Assembly (NCBI GenBank): GCA_018340805.1
Contig: JACMZG010001870.1
Location: 14,615,723-14,679,722 of the forward strand
Origin: Microvelia longipes
Taxonomy: Eukaryota; Arthropoda; Insecta; Hemiptera; Veliidae
Length of the DNA stretch: 64,000 bases
Direction: 5' to 3'
Shown here: positions 10,900 to 22,714 of the stretch, in pieces
Position numbering within the stretch: the first letter of the stretch is position 1
Layout: every line of letters starts with the position of its first letter
The notes under the pieces: model-generated
The model's input: the letters and a program-made list of their open reading frames with translations, nothing else
The model's database searches: none
Told to the model about the DNA's origin: nothing
Made by a program: the position numbers and the translations under genes

Positions 10900-12419
10900 C
10901 TAAGAAACAAACTTCTTTGATAGACAGTCTTATTTTGGTTGAAAGCGCTTAGCTTAATTGCAAATATTTTCCTTGCCTCCTTCAATAAGATGGACACTTA
11001 CTAACTGACCAAGTAATGGCTAAGAATTAAAAAAGACAAAAAAAATTAAATGTTTAATGAATATTGCAGTTAAATCTCATAAACTATCAATAACCATATG
11101 GCCAATAACGTAGAAATATATTACAAATAGTACATTCTCTATAGAGATGGCAGTGAAAGTTAGACTGCATTATACTTCTATTCCCAGAACAATTCAGAGA
11201 ATTATTCTTCAAATCCTAGAATAATTCAGTGAATTATTCTTCTTAACTTAGAAGAATAATTCAGGGCTGTACTAACCCTTTTATTTTAGCCCTGGAGTAT
11301 CCAATAGTATGATAGGCCCAGCAATCTCAATATACTTATATATCAATGCCTAATAATGCCTATTCCTAATAATAAATGCTTGTTCATTGTTCATTTCAAC
11401 TAATATTAAATAAAAATATAATAATAAATATATAGTAATGAACTATTATAGTTTATTATTGTATCAGCAATATAATAATAAACACATTATTTAAAACAAA
11501 TATCATTATAAATTTGTAAAAAAAGACATAAGTAGTTTATGTATACATATAAATACTTAAAAAAAAAATCAATGAACATAATAAAGGAAAACAAGGAATA
11601 AAAACATCAACAATTTTTATTTCCATGAAATAAATGTTTTATTTTTACATTGACAAAACGAAAGTAGAGCCCAATACAGCGTACTAACCTGTTAAGATAA
11701 TAAAATGTCAAAGAAGAATGATAAAATTGAGTCAAAGGGAAAACGCGTCGTATAGAGAAAAGAAAGAACAAACTTTTTGGGGTTTTATAGACTAGAAATA
11801 AAATAGCAAAAAGGGTTCACAAATCCAACATGCCTTAAGCGTCTTAGGAAAAAGGGTTAAGCCTCAGCGAAAAAAAAATCAAAACCTAAAAGAAATGTTT
11901 GGGTATTATATTTATGTCAAACATTAAATGAAAATGTTTTACTTACATCTTTTAAAAGAAAGTACAAGTAAGTCACTACTTAAATATTTGACTTATAAAA
12001 ATGTTTTGCAAAATGAAAATGACTTTTATTAATGTCCATTTATGGGATTTATGGGCCATAAACATTCGCTCAGTAAAAATAGTTGAAAGAAAAAAAAAAC
12101 TAGGAACCAAATAACTAAACCTAACACGTAGATGAGGAAAAAATAGTAGAGTAAAAAAGAAACAGTAAAAATCAGGGATCTTTGGCCAGCTTGCTACGCA
12201 GCGTTGTCGCTTCGCTTCCCATGTATTATTGGTTTATTACACGACATTTTGCCATGTATTTAACGAATTTTCAACATCTCTACGCGTCCACCTTGCATTT
12301 GTCAGGCCTACTTGGCACATAATAGCCCTTTAACTGGTCCACTTATTATTGAACTGATTATCTGGAATAGTACGTACGCTAACCAGGGCGAAACAAGAGT
12401 ACGGAATCCTCATTTTAAC
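10900..12419. other. AT-rich noncoding stretch
   Basis: No gene. A cluster of near-palindromic GAATAATTCAGTGAATTATTC-like words is repeated three times at about 11180-11265. Confidence 0.5.
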
Positions 12420-12653
12420 TACCTCTTCACCATATTAGCAACACAGACCTTAACAGATATGGCATAGAGATATTATTACTAGAGTTAAGTTATAAGTTAA
12501 ATTAGAAAACGTCGAAAACGTAACCTGACCACTTATTAATACAATTAAATAAATAGTACAAAATTACAGTAACTTATATAGGATAACGTTAGAAATACAA
12601 ATCAAAACACAAACAATGAGTGGGAAACATAAAACAATAGTAACTATTATAAC
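12420..12653 (-). repeat. Family X copy 2, distal part (split by SINE)
   Basis: Reverse complement of the right part of copy 1 (about 6015-6215). It is interrupted by the SINE at 12654 and resumes at 13212. Confidence 0.65.
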
Positions 12654-13211
12654 TGAGAGTCACCCGTGGTGTAGTGGTTAAGGTACGTGGCCAATACAAA
12701 GAATGAATGGACTTAAGTCATGGGTTCAATCCCAGCACGGGCCTCTAGGATTTTTATGAGAGGGATACAATATCTGCGTACCACGTCCATTAGAAGGGAC
12801 GTAAAGCCGGTGGTCTCGAGCCTGTGCGTTGTCAGGTACTCGTTAAAGATTCCTTACCCTAAATGAAACTGGGTATAGATAGGCAAAATTTAGGACCCTC
12901 ATTGTAAATTCATTATAATACTATACTGTTTCTGCCTTGTAGTTTAAAGTGTGTGGAGGTTTGGTTTAACAGTGAGAGCACGTGTTGTTCCCAGTTTTCA
13001 CTAGACTATAAGAGTACAGCACAAAATGTATGATTGCGTGAAAAAGCATGAAAGGAACCATAGAAATTCACGGCTCTTCGGGTTAGATGAAATATATCTA
13101 CACTTGAAATTAAAAGGAGTAGAACACTATCTTAGGGAGCTGGCAAAAAAGGCCCAACAACGTGGCCTACTTGCCTAGTAGTTACTACCACTCCCCCCTT
13201 ATCACTATCAC
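12654..13211 (+). mobile_element. tRNA-derived SINE, copy 2 (plus strand)
   Basis: The tRNA-like head starts at GTCACCCGTGG, with A box TGGTGTAGTGG (12667-12677) and B box GGTTCAATCCC (12723-12733), followed by a ~450-bp body. It is flanked by a perfect 13-bp target duplication TAACTATTATAAC (12641-12653 and 13212-13224). The related sequence at 39400-39590 and the inverted copy at 5266-6215 lack the insert, giving two empty-site comparisons. Confidence 0.9.
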
Positions 13212-13995
13212 TAACTATTATAACCTTAACTTACTCTTGAGAGAGGTTTCAATAAGGTTACACAGAGCACCTGAGAGAGTCAATACGATGTTTTAGGCCT
13301 CTCGATGGATTGAGATAGGCTATGTCCCCTCTAGTATGTATCTCTATGGTATGAAGGTCATCCACTTACAGGATTTGACAATTGTAGCAAGTGTCAGTTT
13401 GGTCTGTACAGAGTTGGAACATAGATGCGTCACTACATACAGACACCAACGGAATTTTTGGAATCTGTTGGAGCTAAAACGTGAAAATTAATTAAAAAAA
13501 GTATGTCAAGCACTTTCTCTTTACAATGCTTCCCTTTATAAGAAAGCAAAATAAAGAGCAAGATAAGGAAGCAAAAGCATCAGCGGAGCATAACACAGTA
13601 GGGTTGGTTATCTACAAGGGTAACAGTTGAAATTTCATCTCAACAAGAAAATACGTAAAAAGGCAGCTCTGTATTAATAATTAAATATGTTTCTTTTAAT
13701 TTCCCAAGCGGCTAAACAAAATGTAAAGCAAGCTCTGATTTTTCAACTAAAAGTTAATAGAATTTTTAATATTGTCGATAAAATTAATAGTACTGAGGCG
13801 CGAGCAATTATGTTCGCTAGACTTTTTAATATAGCATACTTTTAAGTATTTTTGCTATACTTTTAGTATAGCATACTTTGTAAGTATGTTTGTATGTTAA
13901 GCGGAGTTGATGGAGGTCGATGCTTGGATAGGTCATCGCTTGGAATAACAAAAAATAATTTACTGTCTAAGGAAAAGCGAAGCGAGTCTCAAGAT
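13212..13995 (-). repeat. Family X copy 2, main part
   Basis: Reverse complement matches 5270-6015. The homology ends near AAGCGAAGCGAGTCT at 13977-13991. A run of related palindromes built from TATAGCATAC and AGTATAGC occupies 13830-13890. Confidence 0.7.
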
Positions 13996-14289
13996 GCGTT
14001 GCAGCATAAATTAGGTGATTTTTTTATCGGACTCGCTCGGCGGGTTCGATATGATGAAGAACAGTTCCAAGGGGACTTTTGATTTTTAGTTTAATATTTT
14101 ATTTATCTACACTCATTAGTAAAACTATTAAACAAATTAGGTACGGGGTACCACGGAACTTTTCCTGACCACATCGGATTCTCAAATATCTCATCCTCCC
14201 GATTTTGGTACAATTTTATAAAAAAATTCGTGCGAAAGCTCTGATGAAATAAATCAGAGCTTATCTAATAAAACTGGGACTGCTGTCTT

Positions 14290-14845
14290 TCATTATCATT
14301 TTCCTAATTTATAAAAAAAAGTACACAAGTCATTCGATAAAAATTTAACTAATGCTAATAATGATATGAAACTTAACAAATATATTAGTCTCATACATGG
14401 CTACATGCGTGCCAAATCTCAAATTGATCACAACATGGGAGATCCGGTGTGTCTGTCGCTTCTAACCGTTAATTAAGAATTATCTTTGATTAACAAAAGG
14501 TAAAACACTATTGATAATTAAGAAAAAAACAATTTTGGCGTTATACTAGTTTTCTGCAAAGTCATAATTGAGGGTTAATCAGGCCATAAAAAAGTATTTT
14601 CCGAGTAGCGCAACTAAACCTATAGAATGATTTTGGTACAAAGTATCAACTCTCTAGCATAAATACATTGGAAGCTAATAACAGACACAAACATACAGGT
14701 AAAGAACTTCAAGAAAACTACTCGGGATGCCTTAAAAGTACCAGAAACGGATAATACAGGTGACATCCTCGTTTCGGATTTTTTCGCAAACGCAATACTT
14801 TTCCTATATACCTACGGTATAAATTAGGAAAAGTAATAAAGCATT
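14290..14845 (+). repeat. Dispersed repeat family Y, longest copy
   Basis: Contains the full block order of the family: ACACAAGTCATTCG, CTAATGCTAATAATGATATG, CCTATAGAATGATTTTGGTA, CCAGAAACGGATAATAC, TTTCGGATTTTTTCGCAAAC and CCTACGGTATAAATTAGGAA. No conserved frame. Confidence 0.65.
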
Positions 14846-15514
14846 ATTAATATTATTGTCAAGGTATTTCAAAATACCTAAGAAATTTAGAACTATGGTA
14901 TCTTTGGAAGCTAAATTATGCCTAATAGACGGCAAATATTTCCTTTGATCTTTTAAACTTATTATATACACAGGCAAATACAGTATTTATATACACAGAC
15001 AGATCAATACTTCGAGACCTCACACAAGTTAAAGCCTTTAAAAAGTGCAATAACAATAACTGGCACACCAACCTTTCACAGATGAGCTTAGCCGACTTTA
15101 AACTCCATTACTTTAGGTAATAAAATCCAAATGCATTCTTTCTGCAACAAATAGGAATTAAAATAATATTAAATTCATCAAGGAAAAAAAGAATAAGGTT
15201 TTAAAATGAAAATTGAATATTAATAATTATTACACTCTGGGTATACGAAATTAGGAGTTGAATTATCTTTTACCATTAAATTATAATTTATTGATACATT
15301 AATATTCAATTAATTATTTATGTTATAATAAAACTTTTTGGCGCAAAGTTTAGCAAATCGAGCAAATATCTTTCACATTCAGTACGTTCCCAGAGTATTC
15401 TAAATCTGCGGATCGTGTTAAGTACGATACCTAAATACGGTTACGCATACGCTGTAAGAATCATACGGAGGGAATCCAATCTAATAAGCTACAACTAGGG
15501 TGATGGAATCTAGA
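14846..15514. other. AT-rich stretch, nothing recognised
   Basis: No gene seen. Confidence 0.45.
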
Positions 15515-15752
15515 TCGATCCCTCGATACGCTGTGTGTACCTTTAGATCCCCCGATACGCTGTGTGTACCTTTAGATCCCCGATACGCTGTGTGTACCTT
15601 TAGATCCCCCGATACGCTGTGTGTATACCTTGTCCCCCGATACGCTGTGTGTATACCTTTAGATCCCCCGATACGCTGTGTGTATACCTTTAGATCCCCC
15701 GATACGCTGTGTGTACCTTTAGATCCCCCGATACGCTGTGCGTACCTTTAGA
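15515..15752. repeat. 28-30-bp tandem repeat, 8 copies
   Basis: The unit is CCCCGATACGCTGTGTGTAC plus CTTTAGAT. Copies vary by one C in the C run and by GTGTAC versus GTGTATAC. GC content is well above the surroundings. There are no unique spacers, so it is not a CRISPR array. Confidence 0.95.
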
Positions 15753-15899
15753 GGCGATCGTATTTAATGGATAACCTTCTTGTCGAACTATAATATTACC
15801 GTTTTATATCAGATAACTTTTGAAATGTTATTTTTGTTGTGTTACATCATTATTATGCAAAGAAATCAATTTGACAACAGATATACACATTGAAACAAA

Positions 15900-15971
15900 C
15901 CATTAAGAAAGTCTGAAAACATCTGAAACGGATAATTAGTGGCAATTCCAGTTTAGAACTTTTAGTTGCAC
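15900..15971 (+). repeat. Family Y copy, left part (split by the gypsy element)
   Basis: Contains ACATCTGAAACGGATAATTA, the core of family Y. The remainder (TTATCCATATGGTATAAATGG and onward) resumes after the gypsy element at 22604-22705. Confidence 0.55.
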
Positions 15972-16728
15972 TGTACCGTGGAGCTGTCGCGCCGAAAGAT
16001 GTTGCGCTTGTGTGGTGTCGACACTCCGCCCTTACGGAAGAATATTCTTTTTTTTTATAGGTTCTTTTTTTGATCAGTTTTCACGTTTTTTACTTTTAAT
16101 TTTTCTTCAGCGTAGTTGGCTGTTTCCTTTTAATTTATGAATTTTGTTAATGATTATATTTAGTCCTTTAAAACCATAATAATATGGAGTTTACAGTTGT
16201 AGGAGTATGGAGTATTAATATGGAGTTCAAGAATTTGGAGTTTTAATAACTTAACCAGTATTTCTTTCTTTTGTTTTTCGTACCGTTTTCAGGCCAGGGC
16301 CTAAACTGAAAAGAGTCGTTGCGGATCCTGGATTTCTGGATGTGGAAGTGGACTCATCTGTGCAGATTCCCCCAACAGACCTGACTCCCTAAATATAGCT
16401 AAGAATCTTGTATAGATTTGAGGGTATGGGAAGGATCTGATCAATCGTTTCATACCATCCAGATCTCTACCTCATTCCTTGCCCAGGTATTAAAATATCG
16501 TTATAATTTATTATTTTTTATGAATTTTTAATCTAATGAAACAATAAGACTGAAACCCCTTTCCTTCTATATACATATTTTTTCATGAATTAATTTTTTT
16601 AATTATATATGGATTCTTTCATTTGAGCAAATTCTCTTTTTTTTCTCTCTCTTGTATTTCCCCTTCTCAGAACCCTTGATGAGCTAGGCTGAGGGAAAAA
16701 TATTGTATGTGTCTTATAGTAGGGCACA
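15972..16728 (+). repeat. 5' LTR
   Basis: Starts TGTACCGTGGAGCTG and ends AGGGCACA. It contains a stretch with ATGGAGT repeated five times (about 16182-16245) and is nearly identical to the 3' LTR apart from scattered indels. Confidence 0.93.
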
Positions 16729-16737
16729 TATAATTAT

Positions 16738-16755
16738 TGGCGCTCAACGTTTTGG
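16738..16755 (+). other. Primer-binding site, tRNA-Lys-like
   Basis: TGGCGCTCAACGTTTTGG lies 9 nt after the 5' LTR. It resembles the TGGCGCCCAACG... sites complementary to the 3' end of a lysine tRNA, with mismatches in the second half. Confidence 0.6.
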
Positions 16756-16799
16756 CTGGTTTAAATACTCATATTTGTCTTATCTTTTCTTTGGTGTTT

Positions 16800-18125
16800 C
16801 TTTTCATTGTTTTAATTCATTATGCCTACTCACCAAGTCCAGGAAGTGGTACAGATCCTCAGGTGACAATTTTGAGGTCTGAGTTAGATGATTTATCTAC
16901 AGTACTTAATACTATTTATAAAAAGTCTCAAATTATCGAAGCAGATAAAGTACATTTATTGTACCTTTATATGACAGAGTTCAGTTCTTGAAACTGAGTA
17001 TAAGGAAATCATAAACAGAGCTCACTTATATAATGCAGCTCTACCTGAGCAGCAAAGAAAATTAGATACTAGGAACCGTCTAGCTGCATTCTTAGAAACA
17101 GCTGACGCCATAAAGGCAATTATTTGGATGCCGTTCGTAGGCAACCTAATCCTGATAGTCATGGTTCCACAGACTTGTCTTTAACCTACTACCTCTAGCC
17201 AGAGTGTAATATTGGTCAGAAACTCTTTACCTAGAATAGATCTACCTACCTTTTCAGGCAAAGTCGATGACTGGCTTGAATATTATTCTCTGTTTAATCT
17301 CTTGTGGATGAAGATCCGTCTATTAAACCAATTAAAAAATTTCAGTATCTGCGCTCTACTTAAGGGGAGATGCTAAGGCAGTTATTCAGGTATCACCTTA
17401 GTACCTGAAAATTATCCTCTTGCATTGGATGCGCTGAAAAAGCGTTATGAAAATAAGAGACGAATGGCTAGCCTATATGTAAACAAAGTTTTAAATTTTA
17501 ATCCTTTACCTAATGCCTCTTACGCAAATTTGGAAAAGTTTCTTAATGTTCACGAAAACAAATGTTTAATTGTTTCTTATCTCTTAGCTTACCTGATACT
17601 TGTGATTTTTTGCTTTTACAGCTGGCTCTGAATAACTTAGACCACAAAACACGTTCTCATTTGAAGACAACAGTGTTCAACTTCTATCCTACTTATAAAG
17701 ACTTGATTAAGTTTGTGACAGAGTGTAGCAGAAAGGCTGAACTGCTATCTCAACCCGTAATTGTCAAAACCATATGAAAGTGTATCTAAGCCAAAAACCC
17801 GGCTTAACAATGATGGATGCTTCTATTGTTCGTACTGGTAAGAGGAAACAATAATTGACAATCCTCGAAATCGACAATCTAATCAGATCAATCTATCTGA
17901 TAAGAATCAACTTCAGCTGTTTAATGAGTCAGTGGAGGTACAAAGGCGTCCACCTCCACTCCTTTCAAAAGTAATATCTGAGACCAAAAAGCTAAGCTGC
18001 TGGAACTGTGAACTCAGAGCACCTGTATCCCTCATGTACGGAACCTCGGAAAAGGTTTTGTTACCGATTGTGGTAAACCAGGTTTTCACATTGCTACCTG
18101 TCCTACCTGCTCACCGTTAAACGGT
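16800..18125 (+). pseudogene. gag: gypsy gag, broken
   Basis: Gag-like segments lie in alternating frames: a helical N-terminal part (about 16850-17140), a capsid-like core with VDDWLEYYS (about 17262-17290), and a conserved helical stretch around 17620-17770. Two zinc-knuckle remnants follow: CWNC at 17998-18009 and a C-x2-C...H...C set with GKPGFH at 18069-18110. Gag coats the element RNA and builds the virus-like particle. Several single-base shifts and at least one in-frame stop interrupt the reading, so no continuous product is possible as read. Confidence 0.8.
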
Positions 18126-18599
18126 CATGGGGCCAGAAATAGGGGTCGACCTGTCTCCAAAAATATTGACCCGCTGTTCAAAAGTGATAGGTTCTAATCA
18201 TGATAACTTAGTTTTATTCCCTGAAAGTAATGATAAGAGTGTTCATCCTTTTCATCATCCTACCTTATCTTCTCTTCATAATACCTACAATTCCTTACCT
18301 TCTCTTAAAATTTAAACCTGATTCTACCTCTCTTGAATTGACTAATGCTTCGACTCAAGGAAATACCTCTACCTTAACTTCTAATAATTATAGTACTTGC
18401 CAAGCAAGTGACTTACTTCCTTCTCTTAACTTACCTAAACTTGAGAGTAAAAAGATAAAATATTCTCAGGATACTACCTCCTTAATGGTCAAGAAATTAT
18501 TTCTTTATCTCAAACTATACCTTGTGAATCATTTTTTTTACAGATAGTTCTAAAGCATTGGATTCTTATCTACCTTCAAAATTTCTCGTGGCGTGTATT

Positions 18600-18960
18600 T
18601 AGGTATTGACTGTGCAGGTCCCCTGCTCATCTACCATGTCGGCACAAGCTTTTGATGTACCTGCTCTATTTGATCCTGGATCAAGCCTTTCGTACATTGG
18701 TCAGGAAGGACTCAACCTGTGCTCTAGTTTTCAACCTGTTGATATCCTCCAATCCGCATCAGATGGCTAACGGTAATACCACTATGTCTTCAAAGGTATT
18801 TCTATTGATGTAGATGTTGCTGGTCGCCCATTCAAGGTATCTTTTCATATTTCTACCGTCCTATCAGTACCATTCTTTTAGGCCTTGACTTTATTATTGA
18901 GGCCATCTCTGCCTAGATTGTACTCAAGGAACTTTGGTGGTTCCAAGATAGCCCTGACAT
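18600..18960 (+). pseudogene. gypsy protease region, broken
   Basis: The retropepsin active-site loop is recognisable as LFDPGSS (Asp codon at 18672-18674), DPG replacing the commoner DTG as in many Ty3/gypsy elements, followed by a ILLGLDFI-type second motif near 18870-18900 after a frame change. The protease cuts the Gag-Pol polyprotein. Confidence 0.7.
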
Positions 18961-18999
18961 ATTTATAAATTTATTTCTAGGAAGATTTAACTCTAAGGA

Positions 19000-20400
19000 A
19001 CAGGATTGTTCTATTTCTCGCAGCCACTGGTTTGCAACAAACTGACAGAATCAGAAAGAAAATTCTTAATGATATAGTTCAAAAGGGAGTTCAGATGTTA
19101 AGTACTTCACCTGGTCTTACTAGTGACATTACCCATAAGATTGATGTTGGTGATGCTGTACCTATAAAGCAAAATGCTTATCGATATTCCCCAGCTGGCT
19201 TAAGGCAATGCATGAGGAATTAGGACCGTCTCTTGTCTGAGGGTTTAGTTGAACCAGTTCACTCGAGTTGGGCTTCACCAGTAGTTATGGTCCGTAAACC
19301 AACGGGAGTTATCGTTCTGGTTGATTTCAGAAAACTTAACAACGTTACGAAAAAAGATTCGTATCCGATGCCTTTAGTTGGTGCTACCTTAGATAACCTA
19401 GGTCAGGCAAAATATCTTTCTAAATTGATCTACAACAAGCCTTTTTTCAGGTTAAATTAGAAGATGAAACTTCTAAAAGATTGTACCTCTTTTATCGTCC
19501 TGGTCGTGGGCTTTTTAGATTTAAAGTCATGTGTTTTGGTTGACCAACGCCCCAGCGACGTTCCAACGTCTTTGCTGATAAAACGTTTGGACCGGAGCTG
19601 CATCCGTATGTCATGGTCTTCTTTGACGATATTTGATTGCAAACACCTGATTTCAAATCTCATTGTTTCCTATCTCAACTTAGTTTTGACCGCTTGAGGA
19701 AAGCGGACTGCAGATTAACCTGGAAAAATGTGAGTTTGGCTGTCGAGAAGTCTGTTATCTGGGACACAGAGTCAACTCTGATGGAATGGGTCCTGACCCA
19801 GAGAAGGTCAGTGCTATTCAAAATTTCCACTCCTAAAAACCTTAAAGAACTTAGACGCTTTTAGGTATTAGTTCTTGGTATCGACGTTTCATTAAAGATT
19901 TTTCAACGGTCGCTGCTCCTTGACCTCTCTATTAAAAAGAAGTCTCTGTGGAAATGGTCAGGAGGAACAAGAAACTGCTTTTCGTTCCCTTATAATTCTC
20001 TTACCTCTGCACCTATCTTAGCTAGACCGATTTTTCTATTCCATTTACTTTACAACCGACGCCAGTGACACAGGTTTGGGATGTGTACTGACGCAAAAAC
20101 AGAAGGATGGTGAAAGAGTTATTGCATACTGTTTTCGTCTCTATCATCCTACCGAGCGTAACTATCGGTAACTGAAAAAGAATGCCTTGTGTATCTTTGG
20201 CATTGAGAAAAACAAGCATTACCTTGAGGGTTATGAATTCACTGTCATAATGACCATTGCCTCACTAAAATGGTTGCTTAACCTAAAAGATCCAACTGGT
20301 AGACTGGCTCGTTGGGCTTTACGTCTACAACCTTACCGCTTTAAGATTGAGTACCGTAAGGGCTCACTTAACAGCGTTGCTGAGCTCTTTCTCGTATTCC
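19000..20400 (+). pseudogene. pol: gypsy reverse transcriptase and RNase H, broken
   Basis: RT motifs appear in order: a HKIDVGDAVPIKQ block (about 19135), WASPVVMVRK and VDFRKLNNVT (19270-19350), FGLTNAP (around 19535, another frame) and FFDDI with the catalytic Asp pair at 19625-19630. RNase H follows with TDASDTGLG (from 20057) and a C-terminal block RLQPYRFKIEYRKG (about 20325-20365). At least five frame changes separate these. It copied the element RNA into DNA; it is not functional as read. Confidence 0.88.
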
Positions 20401-20559
20401 AGAATCTTCTATACATGTTTGTACAAGGTGATACTTCAAATGATAGATGGTATCGTGACAAATGTTATCGTGTTTTCTAAAGATCCTTCTGCTCACCCTG
20501 ATTGGCGTGTTCAGGACGGGCAATTATTTTATTTTAGGAAAGCGTTTCTCCAAAGGAGA

Positions 20560-21704
20560 ACTGGAAGAGCCTAGCGAAGACTGGAAACTACTAGTTGTCC
20601 CATGGCATCTTCGTCATAAAATTTTGCAAGAGTGTCATGACTCGGTGCAATCTGGACATCTTGGTGTTTGAAAAAACTCATTGGGCGAATTGGAAGACTG
20701 TACTACTGGCCAGGCATGTATCAGGATATCCTTAGGTACATCCGCCATTGTAGTGTCTGCCAGTTAGTGAAGCCGCCCAATCAACCACCTTCTGGTTTGA
20801 TGTTCCCTAGATACCTGAAAGCCCCTTGGGAGCTAGTGTCAACTGACATAATGGGTCCTTTCCTCGGAGCTCTCAGAATAATGTTACCTGCTGGTATTTA
20901 AAGATGTCTTTTCGAAATGGGTCGAGCTCATCCATCCGCAAGGCTACCTCCGAAGTCATACTTACCAAATTTTCCCAACTATTATTTATCGTTTGGTGTT
21001 CCTCTATGTTGTTGACAGATAATGCTACTAACTTTGTAAGCAATCTAGTAAAAGCAGTTGCCCAGTCCTATGGAATAAAATTGATTACAACTCTTATTAC
21101 CACTCACAGGCCAACCCGACGGAAGGGCCAACCGGAACATCCGCCAAATCATCATTACCTATCTTAACAAAAATCATCAAAAGTGGGATGACACCTAAGT
21201 GAACTTCAATTTTCCCTAAATATGCTGTTCATGAGTCGACCCAATACTCAGCAGCATTTCTTAACTTTGGGAGAGAGTTAAATCCTCCTATCTCTCTTAG
21301 AAGAGAGTTAGTACCGGAAAATATCACTGTCTATGAAGCTCCAGTGGAATCCTACAAAAAGTGGTCAAATCGAATATCAAAACTAAAAGAAATTCATTCA
21401 CTTGGTCGAGAAGAATTTGCTTGAAGCTAGCTCTAAGCAGTGCCACCGATACAACTTGAGGAGGAGACCTGCTAAATTCTTACCTGGTGATCAAGTGCTC
21501 CGGCGCACTCATCACCTATCTTCAGCTGTTGATAAACAAGCTTCTAAGCTTTATCCAAAATTTGAAGGACCCTTCACCGTTGACACTACTAGCCCTGGAG
21601 GCACCTGTGAGTTAAAGGATAGTACAGGGAAATCAGCGGGTAAGTGGCATCCTTCCCAGCTTAAGCACTACCTTTCACCAGGAACCACTTCATCACAATT
21701 GTGA
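20560..21704 (+). pseudogene. gypsy integrase, broken
   Basis: The HHCC zinc-binding domain is split across frames (CHDSVQSGHLG at about 20633; HCSVCQL at 20745-20765). Catalytic-core landmarks are STDIMGPF (about 20838) and LLTDNATNF (21007-21033). The C-terminal GPY/F module is well preserved (KLYPKFEGPFTV, from about 21549), followed by GKWHPSQLKHY. No chromodomain is visible after it. The stop is at about 21704, and the 3' LTR begins 140 bp later. Confidence 0.88.
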
Positions 21705-21832
21705 CTTATTTTTTTTTTCTTCTTCTCTATAAGATTTTTGTATTTTTTTCAGATTATCTTTTTTTATTTTTCACAGATAACTTTATTTTCATTTAGCTTT
21801 AGTGCCACCCACCAGCTTAGTCTTTCACCGCT

Positions 21833-21841
21833 GGGAGGGGG
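21833..21841 (+). other. Polypurine tract of gypsy element
   Basis: GGGAGGGGG lies 2 nt before the 3' LTR, the usual position of the plus-strand primer. Confidence 0.75.
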
Positions 21842-21843
21842 TG

Positions 21844-22603
21844 TGTACCGTGGAGCTGTCGCGCCGAAAGATGTTGCGCTTGTGTGGTGTCGACACTCCG
21901 CCCTTACGGAAGAATATTCTTTTTTTTTATAGGTTCTTTTTTGATCAGTTTTCACGTTTACTTTTAATTTTCTTCAGCGTAGTTGGCTGTTTCCTTTTAA
22001 TTTAGAATTTGTTAATGATTATATTTAGTTCCTTTAAACCATAATAATATGGAGTTTACGAGTTTGTAGTAGGAGTATGGAGTATTAATATGGAGTTCAA
22101 GAATTTGGAGTTTTAATAACTTAACCAGTATTTCTTTCTTTGTTTTTCGTACCGTTCAGGCCAGGGGCCTAACTGAAAAGAGTCGTTGCGGATCCTGGAT
22201 TTCTGGATGTGGAAGTGGACTCATCTGTTGCAGATTTCCCCCAACAGACCTGACTTACCCTAAATATAGCTAAGGAATCTTGTATAGATTTGAGGGGTAT
22301 GGAAGGATCTGATCAATCGTTTCATACCATCCAGATCTCTACCTCATTCCTTGCCCAGGTATTAAAATATCGTTATAATTTATTATTTTTATGAATTTTT
22401 AAATCTAATGAAAAATAAGACTGAAACCCCTTTCCTTCTATATACATATTTATTTCATGAATTAATTTTTTTTAATGTATATATGGATTCTTTCATTTGA
22501 GCAAAATTCTCTTTTTTTCTCTCTCTTGTATTTTTCCCCTTCTCAGAACCCTTGATGAGCTAGGCTGAGGGAAAAATTGTATGTGTCTTATTAGTAGGGC
22601 ACA
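21844..22603 (+). repeat. 3' LTR
   Basis: Same TGTACCG...GGGCACA boundaries as the 5' LTR. Followed directly by the target duplication GCAC. Confidence 0.93.
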
Positions 22604-22705
22604 GCACTAAAAGTGCAACTAAATGTTGCACTTTTGCTGTTGCAAATGTTTGCATAATTACATTTCCTTTATCCATATGGTATAAATGGAAAAGTAAAAT
22701 TCTTT
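22604..22705 (+). repeat. Family Y copy, right part
   Basis: Resumes the host repeat after the gypsy insertion. It begins with a GCAC duplicate and several TGCAACT/AGTTGCA-like words, then CCATATGGTATAAATGG. Confidence 0.5.
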
Positions 22706-22714
22706 AACTTTATC

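Larger units (their letters stand above)
15972..22603 (+). mobile_element. Ty3/gypsy-type LTR retrotransposon, full length, frameshifted
   Basis: Two ~760-bp LTRs bound by TG...CA flank a 5.1-kb interior with gag, CCHC knuckles, aspartic protease, reverse transcriptase, RNase H and integrase in the Ty3/gypsy order. The 4-bp duplication GCAC is present at 15968-15971 and 22604-22607. The LTRs differ almost only by short indels, which argues for recent insertion, yet gag and pol shift frame many times. Either the copy died very recently or many indels are assembly errors. It inserted into a family Y repeat. No envelope-like gene is visible between integrase and the 3' LTR. Confidence 0.95.

Noticed and set aside
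15500..15751. 83-codon frame and CRISPR-like direct repeats
   Set aside because: Simple head-to-tail 28-bp repeats with no unique spacers in a eukaryotic contig; the frame follows from the repeat.
19032..20901. Programmed frameshifting between gypsy pol segments
   Set aside because: Too many shifts at unrelated sequences; random indels or assembly errors explain them better.
21764..21955. Minus-strand 63-codon frame in the 3' LTR
   Set aside because: Overlaps the polypurine tract and LTR; chance frame.
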